Below, in pieces: positions 1 to 10,618 of a stretch of 64,000 bases of DNA (positions are counted from its first letter, which is position 1; each line of letters opens with the position of its first letter). Source of the stretch: Culex pipiens pallens (taxonomy: Eukaryota > Arthropoda > Insecta > Diptera > Culicidae); the NCBI RefSeq assembly GCF_016801865.2, contig NC_068938.1:51724493-51788492 (forward strand). The letters run 5' to 3'. The notes beneath the pieces are model-generated. The model did not search any database. It was not told the DNA's origin and worked only from the letters and a program-made list of their open reading frames with translations. The translations under genes and the position numbers were made by a program.

Positions 1-1553
1 TTGGCATCAGCAATGACAGCACGTGATCTTGCACTAATAGAATCTTTGTGAAACTTTCGTTACCCTTCGCTTGGAAATCAATAAAAAAATAATGAAAACA
101 AAAAAATACACAGCCATGTGCATCGGAATTTCTTGAACGTTGCACATGTTCGTTTGCACACATGGCTGATGAATCATGCCGAGGGAACGTCCGGAGAAAA
201 CGTCAACATTCCGCTTCGGAGAAATCCCACAGGAAAGTTGGGGCAATCTTTGAGCAAACCCCAACACTGTAGCTAATGCAAGGTACAGCAAATAACCAAG
301 TATGCCTAATTAAAATGCACATCTGTAGAAGTCTGGATTTCTTATCACAACAAAACTGCGAGAGTAGCCATTCTGGCGAGACACGTTTCTTGCTTGGGAA
401 GAGATATTACTACAAACAGCGTTCTGCTTAGGGAGACACATTGCGCAAATTGGCAACAATATAAGTTTAACTGATCGGTTTAGTGTTCTAAATGTCGTGA
501 CAAAAATTTTGAGCTTCGACACTTTTTGACATAAAGTTTTTTGCAGTTTTTGTTGTTTATAGGATAGAGTTTACATTACTCTAAATATTTTGTTCTCTCC
601 CTTAAATTTGTTTATATTAATTTTTCAATCTTAGTTTCTCAGATGTTCTAGAACAAAACGCGCTCTATTCACAACTCGAACCGATAATCCGCTATATCCA
701 ACGTCCTCTTTTCGTACTAGTTCAATCCAACCTCCACAGTCTACTCGTACGCAGAGTCGCCGCGGGAAATATTATGAATGAAATGTAACTGGCTACGCAC
801 TGTTAGAACTGGTTCTGACCCGGCAAGTTTATTAAACGCCGAGAAAAAAAGGAACTAGTTTACTTACTACGCTCAAATCGGAAGTAATTTCCACATGCAC
901 CGCACATGAATGCATGCATGCATAGTGCGCCGTTTTGTCTGCAGATTTGTGTCGCACACACGCGTCGAGCACCGTTGCTCTCGTTAAAGATCTTGTCTTG
1001 GTCACACCCTGCCGTCGTCGTCGGAATCTGAGTCACGACCGGCGATCTGGTTGTTGACAACCTCGTTCAGTGTCACAGTGACGCAATGGCCGGCCCATCC
1101 ACCAAGAGATGGCGGTCCAAATTAATTGGTTTCACCGTTGTTTGTCTGTAACGTATACTTTAAATGACAGAGATCATTATCGAGGTTCAGAAAACACCAA
1201 AAGTGCATTAAAATCATTGAGTGATACTACCAACCGGAGAATTACCAAAAGTTGTGCGAAGAAGCGCGAACTCATTAAGACCTAATTAGAACGGTTTGGG
1301 GCCAGTTTGATGTACCTTGCGGAAATTGTCTGGTTTTTGAAATGAGGCTATTGATCTTGGATCATACCAGGCTTGTGACGCACTAAACAGGGGTCACTGA
1401 AGATAGTGGCGATTTGATTACAGTGTACTTTTTTTAGATTTCAAATCAATTTAATTTTTTGGCCGACCGTTACCGTTTTTTCGTAGGTTGCGCCTATGTT
1501 TGCCCTCGAATCGCAATTTTTTGCACACTCGTGGACCAGTTTTCATCTACCAA
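1..1553. other. No confident gene; unassigned DNA
   Basis: I see no recognisable gene here. Short open frames exist on the minus strand. The frame around 1010-1125 reads an acidic run (DSDSDDDG) with some coding flavour, but it is closed by stops on both sides and has no good splice sites. The frame at 34-291 ends in a hydrophobic stretch followed by basic residues, yet nothing else supports it. Later exons of the secreted-protein gene that starts at 6136 (minus) could lie here or beyond the window edge, but I could not locate one. Confidence 0.4.
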
Positions 1554-1950
1554 AAACCTTACTTAATCCACCCTTAGGTGGTTGGTGCCTTCCTCATATT
1601 TAGAGGGAAATGCTATCCAAAATAGATATAAAAGGCATGATAGACCCGGACAACGTTTTCATCAAGTTATCTGAGATCCGGCTTTTAAAAAGTTCATAAA
1701 TAACACTTAAGTGCTTATAACTTTCGATGGGGTTGTCAGATCCAAAACGGTTCAAATCGGTCCAGCCAGTGCCGAGATAATCCAGTGCAAATTTTTTTGA
1801 TCAACATCCCACCACACACACAGACATTTGCTCAGAATTTGATTCTGAGTCGATAGGTATACGTGAAGGTGGGTCCAGGATGTCAAATTAAGAATTTCGT
1901 TTTTCGAGTGATTTTATAGTCTTTCCTCAGTAAGGTGAGGAAGGCAAAAA
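1554..1950 (-). mobile_element. HINE-like (Helentron-type) short copy A
   Basis: One end reads CTTACTTAATCCACCCTTAG followed by GTGGTTGGTGCCTTCCTCA; the other ends GGTGAGGAAGGCAAAA. It shares both ends, the small stem-loop (CCACC, loop CTTA, GGTGG) and internal phrases with the copies at 2577, 3758, 27881 and 32762. No coding capacity. It lies inverted relative to the copy at 2577-3350, with about 626 bp of other sequence between them. Confidence 0.75.
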
Positions 1951-2576
1951 GGAGTCAAAATTAATGTCGGCTTAAAGTTAATCAAGCTCCGCCTGAAATT
2001 GATGTAAAACATGTTAAAAAAGAATAATTTCATTGAATGGTGAAGAATTAATGAAATATGAAACATTAACTTTAGTTTGACTTCGAGTTAAATCATAGTT
2101 CATGTAGTTTCATTTCAAAATGTGAAAACAATATTCAGCTAATATCTAAAATTAGATATAACAATGAGTTTAACTGTTACCAGCATACTTTTTGTGATTT
2201 GGGAAATGTGGAGGGAAGGCATAGCAATGAATTTTATTTTCAAGGTGCATTTAATTTTTTGGACTTTGAGCGGATAAAAAAGTTGCTAGGATTTAAAAGA
2301 ATTGAAATAGGGAAAACTTATATTTTTTTTATTACAAAAAATCTAAATCAAGATCGTTTTAAGAGGGCTTGAAGCAATGTAAAAAGTTTTTTCTTCTTCA
2401 AATATTTCAGTTTACGAAATATGCATATAAACTGTAAAGGTATACATACAATAAATGATTTAAATCTAACAACTGATCAATTATTCACTAAAACCGGAAA
2501 TAGACTCTGTGGTGGACCCCTGGTTACTGAGTTAAATGGATAAAAAAAGAAACAGCAAAATTGCTGGATTTTTTTG
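1951..2576. other. AT-rich spacer between two inverted HINE-like copies
   Basis: No gene or structured repeat is evident. The sequence is AT-rich and low in complexity and separates the inverted copies at 1554-1950 and 2577-3350. Confidence 0.4.
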
Positions 2577-3350
2577 TTTTGCCTTCCTCACCTTACTGAG
2601 GAAAGGCTATAAAATCACTCGAAAAACGAAATTCTTAATTTGACATCCTAGACCCACCTTCATGTATACTTATCGACTCAGAATCACAATCTGAGCAAAT
2701 GTCTGTGTGTGTGGTGGGATGTTGATAAAAAAATGCACTGGATTATCTCGGCACTGGCTGAACCGATTTGGACCGTATTGGTCTCATTCGATCCGTCTTG
2801 GGGTCCCATAAGTCGCTATTGAAAATTATAAAGTTTAGTAAAGTACTTCAAAAGTTATGCTAAAAAAACGATTCTAACAAAAATCCGGAAGATTGTAAAA
2901 AGGGTGGTTTTTGTAAGAAACCCCGTCATGTTACACATTTTTAGAATTGTATTTAAAAGACCTTTCCAACGAGTTCAAAAGTTTGAAAATCTGACAACCC
3001 TATCAAAAGTTATACGCACTTAAGTGTTATTTATGCGCTTTTTATAGACCGGATCTCATATTTTTCGATTAAAACGTTGTCCGGATCTATCTTGCGACCT
3101 ACGCAGGATAGGTGATCAAAAGACCTTTCCAACGAGTTCAAAAGATTGAAGATCTGACGACCCTATCAAAAGTTATAAGCACATAAGTGCCCTGAATTAT
3201 GAAGATCTGACTACCCAATCTGATGGTATGAATAATGAATCAAGTTGATAGAACACTGGAAGGTCTGCCCTTGTGTATCTATTTTGGATAGAATTATCCT
3301 CTAAATGTGCGGAAGGCAACAACCACCTAAGGGTGGATTAAGTAACGTTT
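2577..3350 (+). mobile_element. HINE-like copy B with two internal units
   Basis: It starts TTTTGCCTTCCTCACC and ends GGTGGATTAAGTAACGTTTT after a CCACCTAAGGGTGG stem-loop. Near the start is a short TG microsatellite (CTGTGTGTGTGG). The centre has about two degenerate copies of the unit with the phrase GACCTTTCCAACGAGTTC, equivalent to the 164-bp unit amplified at 28.2-30.2 kb. There is no open reading frame of note. The order 5' subterminal repeat, microsatellite, tandem core, 3' stem-loop and T-rich flanks fits non-autonomous Helentrons (HINE/DINE-1 type). Confidence 0.75.
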
Positions 3351-3757
3351 TTTTTTTAAGAGGCAGTAGTTGTAGGATTTGTAGTAGGTCGTATCGAGGT
3401 GCTACGAATTGGATGAGCGTTTCAGCGTTTGTTTGTCTATACATAATATGCACTCATGCCAAATGTACCCTCTTCGACAAAGGGAAGTGGAGTAAAACGG
3501 GCATTGAAGTTTGGGGTCTAAAAAACATGATTTTTTTTAAATTGCTCCTATTTGCGTAACACTTAACCAATTCTAACTTCTTAGCTGCATTCGAAAGGTC
3601 TTTTGAAGTCCTTCAAAATGTGCCATAAACATCCAGGATTGGTTTGACTTTTTCTCATAGCTTTTGCAAATAACAAATTACACCTATACAATAGGTCAAA
3701 AGTTAGGTAATTTCATGGACTACAAGCCTACGGCATTAACTTTTTGGTCAATCGCAG

Positions 3758-4098
3758 TTTTGCCTTCCTTACCTCACTGAGGCAAGGCTATAAAATCACT
3801 CAAAATTTGAAATAGAATCAAATTCTGAGCAAATGTCTGTGCGTGTGGATGTACGTAGATTTTTTTTCTCACTCACTTTTCTCGGAACTGGCTCGACCGA
3901 TTTTGTTCGGATCTGTGTTTTAGGTCATTTAAGTCTTTTTTGAATATCATTCGATTTGGTGTAGTACTTTCCATGTTATGATCAAAAAACTGTTTTGGTT
4001 GATACAAAAAAGGGTTTTCCAAAGCTTTCGTAGTGTGTGGTTGCAAGGCTTTTATGAGGAAGGCAGCAACCACCTTCTGGGGGATTAAGTAACGTTTT
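3758..4098 (+). mobile_element. HINE-like copy C, internally deleted
   Basis: It begins TTTTGCCTTCCTTACCTCAC and ends GGGATTAAGTAACGTTTTTC after a degraded CCACC stem-loop. At about 340 bp it lacks most of the tandem core. Same orientation as copy B, 407 bp downstream. Confidence 0.7.
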
Positions 4099-4355
4099 TC
4101 TCATAGATTTGCGATTTTTCTATAACCAGCTTTTAACAACGTTAGCTTTTGCCCTGTATCTCAAGAAGACGGCCTTTTTCGGGCTAAACATTTAAATATT
4201 CGGAATCCTCGAGAAATTTCACTTTTTGACGTTCCGAGAAAACGCGTTTTAATGTTTAACCTTGAATAAACAAGAGCAAAAGCACGCAATGTAAACAATA
4301 ACAAACATGTTGTGTTTGGTTGACCATTCTGTGCATTTTCTTGAAGTTTAGTTGA

Positions 4356-4628
4356 ATTTGGTTGCTGGAGTCCCGAGTTAAAACTGAAACTGTTTACGGT
4401 AGTCGAGCTCGTTCGACAAGATTGAAACTTCTTTCATATGAACAGTGGCAAAAATGCGCGGAGTTTATTCCGATCTGTGAAGGTCAAAAGGTGCGGCATT
4501 GTGAGCTGCACAAAATGGCGTTCTTAACTCAATTTGGCCCAAAATCGACATACGACAAATTAGCACGACAGCGACGATATTTGGAACTTAAGGTTCAAAA
4601 ACGAGGATTTGTACGGTACTGCCTCTAG
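4356..4628 (+). CDS. Unrecognised short open frame, possibly a fragment
   Basis: An open frame of about 90 codons follows an in-frame TGA and runs to a TAG. It has no ATG near its start. The translation has a mixed, basic, protein-like composition (for example SYEQWQKCAEFIPICEG and CELHKMAFLTQFGPKS), unlike the AT-rich shadow frames nearby. I do not recognise the family. It could be an internal exon, a relic of a transposon-encoded DNA-binding protein, or chance. A MITE starts 45 bp after its stop. No clear splice acceptor in the right frame was found. Confidence 0.2.
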   Translation: MWLLESRVKTETVYGSRARSTRLKLLSYEQWQKCAEFIPICEGQKVRHCELHKMAFLTQFGPKSTYDKLARQRRYLELKVQKRGFVRYCL

Positions 4629-4672
4629 CGGTGGAAAGCTGCAACTTTTCTACCAGTTTTGCATCGATGTTG

Positions 4673-4910
4673 CACGCAGAAAAATGAGGCATATTTGAAT
4701 CAACAAAATGTTTTGTTGATTTGAAAATCAAGATTTTTGTTGAATCAACGCTAAACGTCAAAGCAACTTTTTCAAAACAACAAAAGATTTTTGTGGAGTT
4801 GAGAAAATCAAGGTTTGTTTCAACGCAAAATTGGCGTTGATTATATTCAACAAAAATTTTGTTGAATCAAACCTCGTACAGGCTGATTCTACAAAATATT
4901 TTTCTGCGTG
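4673..4910. mobile_element. MITE with CACGCAGAAAAAT terminal repeats
   Basis: The left end CACGCAGAAAAAT and the right end ATTTTTCTGCGTG are perfect inverted repeats 238 bp apart outside to outside. TGTTG occurs directly on both sides, a possible 5-bp target duplication, though the right side is a TGTTGTTG run. The interior repeats TTGTTGAATCAA-type phrases on both strands. No coding capacity. Confidence 0.65.
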
Positions 4911-5720
4911 TGTTGTTGTTAATTCATTTAATTTTGGAACCTTCTTGGTCATTCGCTGCCCTTTTGCATCGATGGGTCGTCCATAGTGCATGTAGTCAGT
5001 TTTTTTAATTTAATAAAATTATTAGAAGTAGCAAATTATTTATTCATATTTTTGAAAAACAGCATGTATTTCTATCATGCATATAATGTTGACTCAACGG
5101 AATTCCGGCGTCAAAAATCAATACGCCAATAATTTTTTTTTCAAGGGGTACAGATAATTTTTTTCCGACTTCGCAACCTCTGTAAATAACGTAATTCAAA
5201 TTTGTTAAGATTTTTTATTTCTCGTCGATGAGAAACAGAGGTCTCAAGAGACCCAACTGGCAGAAAAATAATAACATTGTTCAATCTCAGCCATAATCCA
5301 TGCGTCTTCTTGGATTTGCTCTAGGAGAGAGATATTTAATGGAGGCGCTTGGTTTCTTAGAATGATTCCATAGTATGTTCTGTTTAGTACCTACTGGCTA
5401 GAAACAAACTGAAACAGATCAACAAAGAGCAAAACTGCTTTCAAAGTAGATTTGTGTAATAAAGGAAAAGGAAACTTCGCTCAAACTACCGCACATCGAT
5501 TACCGAAGCAACGCGGCTCTCGCCTCACCCTGATCAACAACGATGCAAAAGCATATGCATCCGCTCAAGGAGGATGACACCCACGCATCGAAGGACCACC
5601 GACTTATTACTACCGGTGTGTGCCATCGAATGCATTGACCGTTGGTCGAGCGTGCGAGTGCACGTTTCGTACGCGTAATCGCGATTGTAATAAAAAAAAA
5701 AAAGAGAAACAAACACTTAC
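4911..5720. other. Intron of the secreted-protein gene, presumed
   Basis: AT-rich sequence lying downstream (minus strand) of the splice donor at 5720-5715. I found no second exon with a convincing acceptor. The region 5480-5690 is less AT-rich but its open frames are interrupted and look like shadows. Confidence 0.35.
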
Positions 5721-6136
5721 TTGACACTTTTCTCGCTTGGCACGCCGTTGACTGTCGAGTCTCCGCCGGCCTCGTCGGTGGCGTCCTCGAGGTGCGCAAT
5801 GCTGGCCTCGATCTTGGCCGGCGGAAGCAGCAGCCGCTGGATCTCCTCCTGGGTCATCGGTTCGGTGGAGTTGCCAACGTCGCTGGAGTTGTGGGTTGTC
5901 GTTGACGATGGTTGCGGAGTTGTCGAAGAAGTGGTTGTCGTTGAACTACTGCTGCTGGATTCGCTGGCTAGGGTGCTTTCGTATGCCTTGGTGAGCTCGT
6001 TGGCGTCGATGAGCTCGGTCTCGTTGTTGAGGTTGGCCGGGGTGTTGCCCGGTGGTAGTTCCGTGGGGTCATTTTGTGCGAAACTTGGCCCGACGGCCAG
6101 CAGCAGTGCTGCGAGCAGTACAACGGTTGAGTGCAT
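5721..6136 (-). CDS. First coding exon of a secreted Ser/Thr-rich protein (partial gene)
   Basis: The ATG at 6136 (context CAAAATG) opens a 138-codon exon ending in phase 2 at a consensus donor, GTAAGTG (first base 5720). The first 20 residues (MHSTVVLLAALLLAVGPSFA) form a classic signal peptide, with likely cleavage before Gln21. The mature part is acidic and Ser/Thr-rich, with a run of Ser then Thr near residues 58-85 and three N-glycosylation sequons (NET, NSS, NST). This suggests a mucin-like extracellular stalk or linker. A more helical stretch (EEIQRLLLPPAKIEASIAHL) follows. The frame is also open upstream of the ATG, but the signal peptide fixes the start. I do not recognise the family. 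Remaining exons lie at lower coordinates and were not found. The exon is GC-rich with coding-type codon use, unlike its flanks. Confidence 0.7.
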
Positions 6137-7110
6137 TTTGAGACTTTCGACTTTCGCGAGTGGGCTATGAATTATTGATTTGTTTGTCACACTCAAGGCG
6201 AAAGTACGCCCAAAACGGGCATATTTGAGAAAAAATGCGCAATCGATCGCGGGTTGTTGCTTCGGGCACTTTGTTATCACTGGGAGGCGGTGTTACAGAA
6301 CTTATTTCTACGGTGACTACAATTACATCTGACAAGGCAAATTGCTCGGCACGGGAACTTTAAGCTATGTGGATACAAATCACGTTCGCCACAGACAACA
6401 CAGCGTCGTTCTTCTTTCAAGTACAAAAACAGAAACACTGCCACTGAATTGATTCAGCAACAGGCCATCAACAAACAATAGACACCCTTACTCTTCACAG
6501 CCACAATTGTTTCCTGCACGGACGTCACCAAAGTGTCGTCACACACATATCGCTTCGCGCGACCGGGAAGTAGGAACTCCACACCGTGTACACCTCCTAA
6601 TAGCTAAACGCACCAACCAACACCTGCGGGCCAGGACTTGAAAACTCTCACTAGAACAACACACAAACACACACACGGTCTATTGCAACAGGTGCTGATC
6701 TCCACAAGGAGGTTGGTGTTCTCTTCGCCAAAGTTCTACAGATCGGGGATCGGACGAAGTTGACTCGAGCGCGCGCGGCTTGATTCTGACGGCGAGTCTG
6801 CGGTGTTCCGAGGTGTAGATAACCGAACGCTTCCCGAGTGCGGTAAAAGATTTGTTGATTTTTTCGCCGAGAACCCACGACGGTGACGCTCTTATCTGGG
6901 CGCTTGCTCCCCAAGTGTTGGCGCAGCAATGAGAGAGAAAAGCGACTCTTTTGAAGTTGGCTGGGACGATGCCGTATCGAGAGGGTGGCTTCTGGGTTGA
7001 GAAGAGGCTCTTGGGCTTGAGACTTGAGAGAGTTGGTGCGCGCGAAGCCGGGTGATCGCGTGCGCGCGTAAGGATTACGAGAACGTCTGCTTGTTTGTGA
7101 TCGAACACGT
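6137..7110 (-). promoter_or_regulatory. 5' UTR and promoter region of the secreted-protein gene (inferred)
   Basis: This is one of the least AT-rich parts of the window and directly precedes the ATG at 6136. It contains CA/TG runs near 6660-6680 and GCGCGC-type steps near 6770 and 7035-7065. Open frames here overlap on both strands and have no recognisable product. No TATA box or initiator could be fixed. A 5' non-coding exon is possible. Confidence 0.35.
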
Positions 7111-7408
7111 GCTGTAACGGTAGAATCCTGTTATGAATTTTGACTTTTCAAATTTAAATCACATTTAACATATTTTAGCACTTTTTTCAGATTCTTAGAT
7201 TTTTGTATTTAGAACACTAAATCTCATCGTCTGAACAAATTCATATTGGCGAGTCGCAAGATATAGAAACGTGAGAGTAACGAAATAATTCAGTTGAGAA
7301 GATGTTTTTTGTAAGGTTTTCATAGAAAACTTTATCAAAAAACAGTTTTGACTTGAATCTCTTTCTCAAATATTTGAAGAATTTTCGACTTTTTTTTATT
7401 AGGTCCTA

Positions 7409-8020
7409 CAGTCATCCCTTATATTCGGAACAGTTTACAGATCTTCCAATGTTCAACAAATCATATGAAATCGATAATTGAATATAATGATTTGCTTTTT
7501 CCTTCATGTTAAAGCTTTTCTTGCGATCTTTCGATTGATGTATATAACGGCTGAACATTTTTTACATTTTATATCAAGTTTTTAAAGAAAAACATTGACC
7601 CTTAAAATCCACAAATTCGGAACACTTTTTTCTTGCGATGAAAACACACTATTTTTCTCTCCAGGATTACATATTTTACACACAAAAATTACTTCACACA
7701 CTGAAACCAATAAAACTCAAACTTAGAGATGTTTTAAACATGGTCTGATAATTTTTTTGTGAAAATATCAATTAAGTTCATCCCACAATTATGGAACAGG
7801 CAATTTGGAGGCAGTGTTTTGCTGCTCTGGATAAAATAGTCTTGAAATGAGGTTTTTTGTTCAAAAAGTACTATTTTTACAAGTGAAATAGCAACAAAAT
7901 GTCCCAATAAAGTTTCTAAAAATAGCAGGGACGACAGAAAAGTTGCATAATGCATACTATTGACAAATTATCACAAAAGTCTTCCGAATTTGAGGGTGTT
8001 CCGAATATGTGGGATAACTG
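7409..8020. mobile_element. Tc1/mariner-type MITE, TA-flanked (copy 1)
   Basis: Ends CAGTCATCCCTTATATTCGG and CCGAATATGTGGGATAACTG are inverted, and TA lies directly outside each end (7407-7408 and 8021-8022). It is 612 bp with no transposase. Removing the element and one TA rejoins AGGTCC and TATAAA, the core of a different small MITE family (see 13339-13469), so this is an insertion into an older MITE. A second copy is at 47814-48447. Confidence 0.8.
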
Positions 8021-8326
8021 TATAAAAATATGAAAAAAATAGAGGAAAAAATCGTGACATTAGAAATGAACACTTACAAATTGTTGTTCTCAGTTTTACT
8101 ATCTACTATTTTATCCCCTACCTACATATCATGACACAAAAAAACTTTTAAAGTTCGTCTTTGGTATCGGATGCGTTAAATTCTGAGATGCCTGAGTCAA
8201 AGTTGCTAAATTTCCAGAAGCTGGTGTCAGAGTCAACCTCGACCAATGCTGAGGGACAAATACTTTAAATACAATTTGTAATAGCCTTACCAGGAAAAAT
8301 TATATCGATGCCAACATTTCAAAAAG

Positions 8327-8348
8327 CATCATGTACAAATCGTGCGTT
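8327..8348. repeat. Left target-site duplication (22 bp)
   Basis: A 22-bp sequence beginning CATCATGTACAAATC and ending GTGCGTT is repeated exactly at 9630-9651, flanking the retroposed element 8349-9629. Confidence 0.85.
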
Positions 8349-9629
8349 GAAGCATAAGCATAAGCATAGGTGCCCACCCGCAGTTGCTACTCCGTTATTG
8401 ACCAGGACCTCCAGAAGTTACATCCACGAGCCGTGGAAGATAAGTGGGAGCTATCTTTCCTCGCTTCGCAACTTCTCAAAGGCCCCTATCATGCTGATCA
8501 ATACCGGCGCCGGCTACGACCAGTGGTAGGGTCACGGGGAAGTGGATGGGAATGTTAGTCCGATACTTGAGTGATAGAGACCGCCCAATCGACTGCATCT
8601 CCGACAAAGTATCACATGAGTTTAGAGGGGGTTAGTAGATGGGTATAAGGTTAGGATTCACGAGTGGCAGTGATGTGACCATGAGCATTTTGTTTATCGG
8701 TTGAAAATTTTAAATCTTAGGCAGCCGGCTGCGGAAAGATAGATAATTGATTATTTAAAATAAGTTTTTTTTTATCGAACGCGTGCCAGCCGAGCAGTAG
8801 TGCTATGGGCTGGACTTAACAGTATATTTTTACTGTTTTTACAATTTAGATAACGCGAGCAAATTTCAAAAATAGTAAATAAATGACGCTTTACTCTTTA
8901 TAAAATCGATAGTTTGATGAGTTTATACTGAAACCGCCAGTTTGAATATTTTTTTAACAATCATTTACGACAAAAATTATCGCGAAAAAACAGGACGGCG
9001 CGTCCCCAGAAGCACTGCACTAATGATGTCATTATTTAATTATAATAACCACTCACCCAAGCACACAAACAGCGACACAAAAGAAATGAAAATGAGCATG
9101 CAAAAACAAGAAAGCGCGTCCCCGTGGTCAGCGCACTAATAATGCCATTATTTAATTATAATAACCACTCACCCAAGCACACAAACAGCGACACAAAAGA
9201 AATGAAAATGAGCATGCAAAAACATGACACCGCGTCCTCGTGGTCAGCGCACTAATGATGCCATTATTTAATTATAATAACCACTCACCCAAGCACACAA
9301 ACAGCGACACAAACAGCGACACAAAAGAAATGAAAATGAGCATGCAAAAACAAGAAAGCGCGTCCCCGTGGTCAGCGCACTAATAATGCCATTATTTAAT
9401 TATAATAACCACTCACTCAAGCACACAAACAGCGACACAAAAGAAATGAAAATGAGCATGCAAAAACATGACACCGCGTCTTCGTGGTCAGCGCACTAAT
9501 GATGCCATTATTTAATTATAATAACCACTCACCCAAGCACACAAACAGCGACACAAACAGCGACACAAAAGAAATGAAAATGAGCATGCAAAAACAAGAA
9601 AGCGCGTCCCCGTGGTCAGCGCACTAATC
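8349..9629 (-). mobile_element. Retroposed non-autonomous element, copy 1 (5' tandem monomers, GCTTAT tail)
   Basis: The element is flanked by a perfect 22-bp duplication, which indicates target-primed reverse transcription. Read on the minus strand it starts ATTAGTGCGCTG, runs through five 116/128-bp monomers and a unique body, and ends in a short GCTTAT-type repeat. The body has no open frame long enough for ORF1 or reverse transcriptase. The terminal region probably matches the 3' end of an autonomous LINE that mobilises it; that is inference. A second copy on the other strand, with its own duplication, is at 35438-37336. The design resembles a SINE-like parasite with LINE-type 5' monomers. 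Confidence 0.75.
9015..9629 (-). repeat. Tandem monomers with a 244-bp higher-order period
   Basis: The phrase GCGCACTAAT recurs at 9131, 9247, 9375, 9491 and 9619, with a variant at 9015. Spacings alternate 116, 116, 128, 116, 128. The longer unit has one extra 12-bp copy of AAACAGCGACAC. Variants (CAAGAAAGCGCG against CATGACACCGCG) alternate too, so the array grew by duplicating a 244-bp dimer. Confidence 0.85.
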
Positions 9630-9651
9630 CATCATGTACAAATCGTGCGTT

Positions 9652-10618
9652 TTGAGAAAAACGCATTTGAATGTTGAGCATCATTTTTCTATTCTCATTT
9701 TAATATAAAAGCAAAAGAAGATGTTCTAATGATAACAAACGATGAAAAACGTTGCTTTTATTGATACTTGATCATCCATATTCAATAAAACAATATTTTC
9801 GACATTATATTTAAAAAAAACATAACTTACCAATGTCTATATCACCCTGCTGTCAATGGAGTGGAAGCTTTGTTATGATACGTTTTTCTTCGCCAAATGT
9901 ACATGGCGCCTTTTGCAAGTGGAGGAGAAGTTCTGTTATGATTTGCTTTTCGTCGCCATATGTACATGGCGTCTTTTTTATGCAGCTTTTTTTTCGTCAC
10001 GAGGTTCATGTAGTCTTTTATTTGACAAGTTGAGAGATTTTTTTATGTTACTTTATTTAAAATCGTTATCAAACAGACTTGAAGTAACTGAAATAACTTT
10101 TGCTCTTTTTTGGTTGAGTGATAGCTTATTAGGAGTACTTTTAGAATATGCAATAACCCAGAAAGTGTCAAAATGTACAAGATGCCTTTTGTAATACTGC
10201 CGTCGATAACTGCGGCTTAATGGTACATATATTTTAATAGTAGGTGAGTGATTTTTAAGTTATTCGTTGAAAACTGTGTTATTTTGTTCTGTTTTTTAAC
10301 TTATTCTTTGATTTTAAATCCAGGAATGTTTGTATGAGTGGTCAAAAAACGCTACTTCCGAAAAGATAATCATGTTTTTTCTTACTAAAATTTTCTTTAA
10401 AAATAATAATAATCTACCAAAACCTGAAATGGATTTTATTTCTATTTTTTTGATTTTTCTCAAACTTTGTGGTTTTCCTATGATCAAAAAGCCTTTTTGT
10501 GTCATTGGTTCACACATACAAGTCTCCATACAATTTCGGCAGTTGTCCATACAAAAATGGCACGTAAATATTCGAAAATCTGTATCTTTCGAAGGAATTT
10601 TCTGATCAAATCAATATA
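9652..10618. other. No gene; imperfect 60-bp duplication inside
   Basis: AT-rich sequence. Around 9864-9985 two related segments share TTATGAT, TCGCCA and TGTACATGGCG, an imperfect direct duplication of about 61 bp. Around 10430-10610 there is a relic with CCATACAA and GTATCTTTCGAAGGAAT phrases related to the elements at 15078 and 52630. No supported coding sequence. Confidence 0.4.

Noticed and set aside
1010..1125. Acidic open frame (DSDSDDDG) on the minus strand
   Set aside because: Too short, stops on both sides, and no consensus splice donor (GTGTGA only).
5721..6170. 149-codon plus-strand frame rich in Ser and Val
   Set aside because: Mirror of the Ser/Thr-rich secreted-protein exon; the minus strand has the signal peptide and consensus splice donor.
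8327..9651. CRISPR-like array of regularly spaced repeats at 9015-9629
   Set aside because: Units are contiguous 116/128-bp monomers without unique spacers, in a eukaryotic retroposed element.
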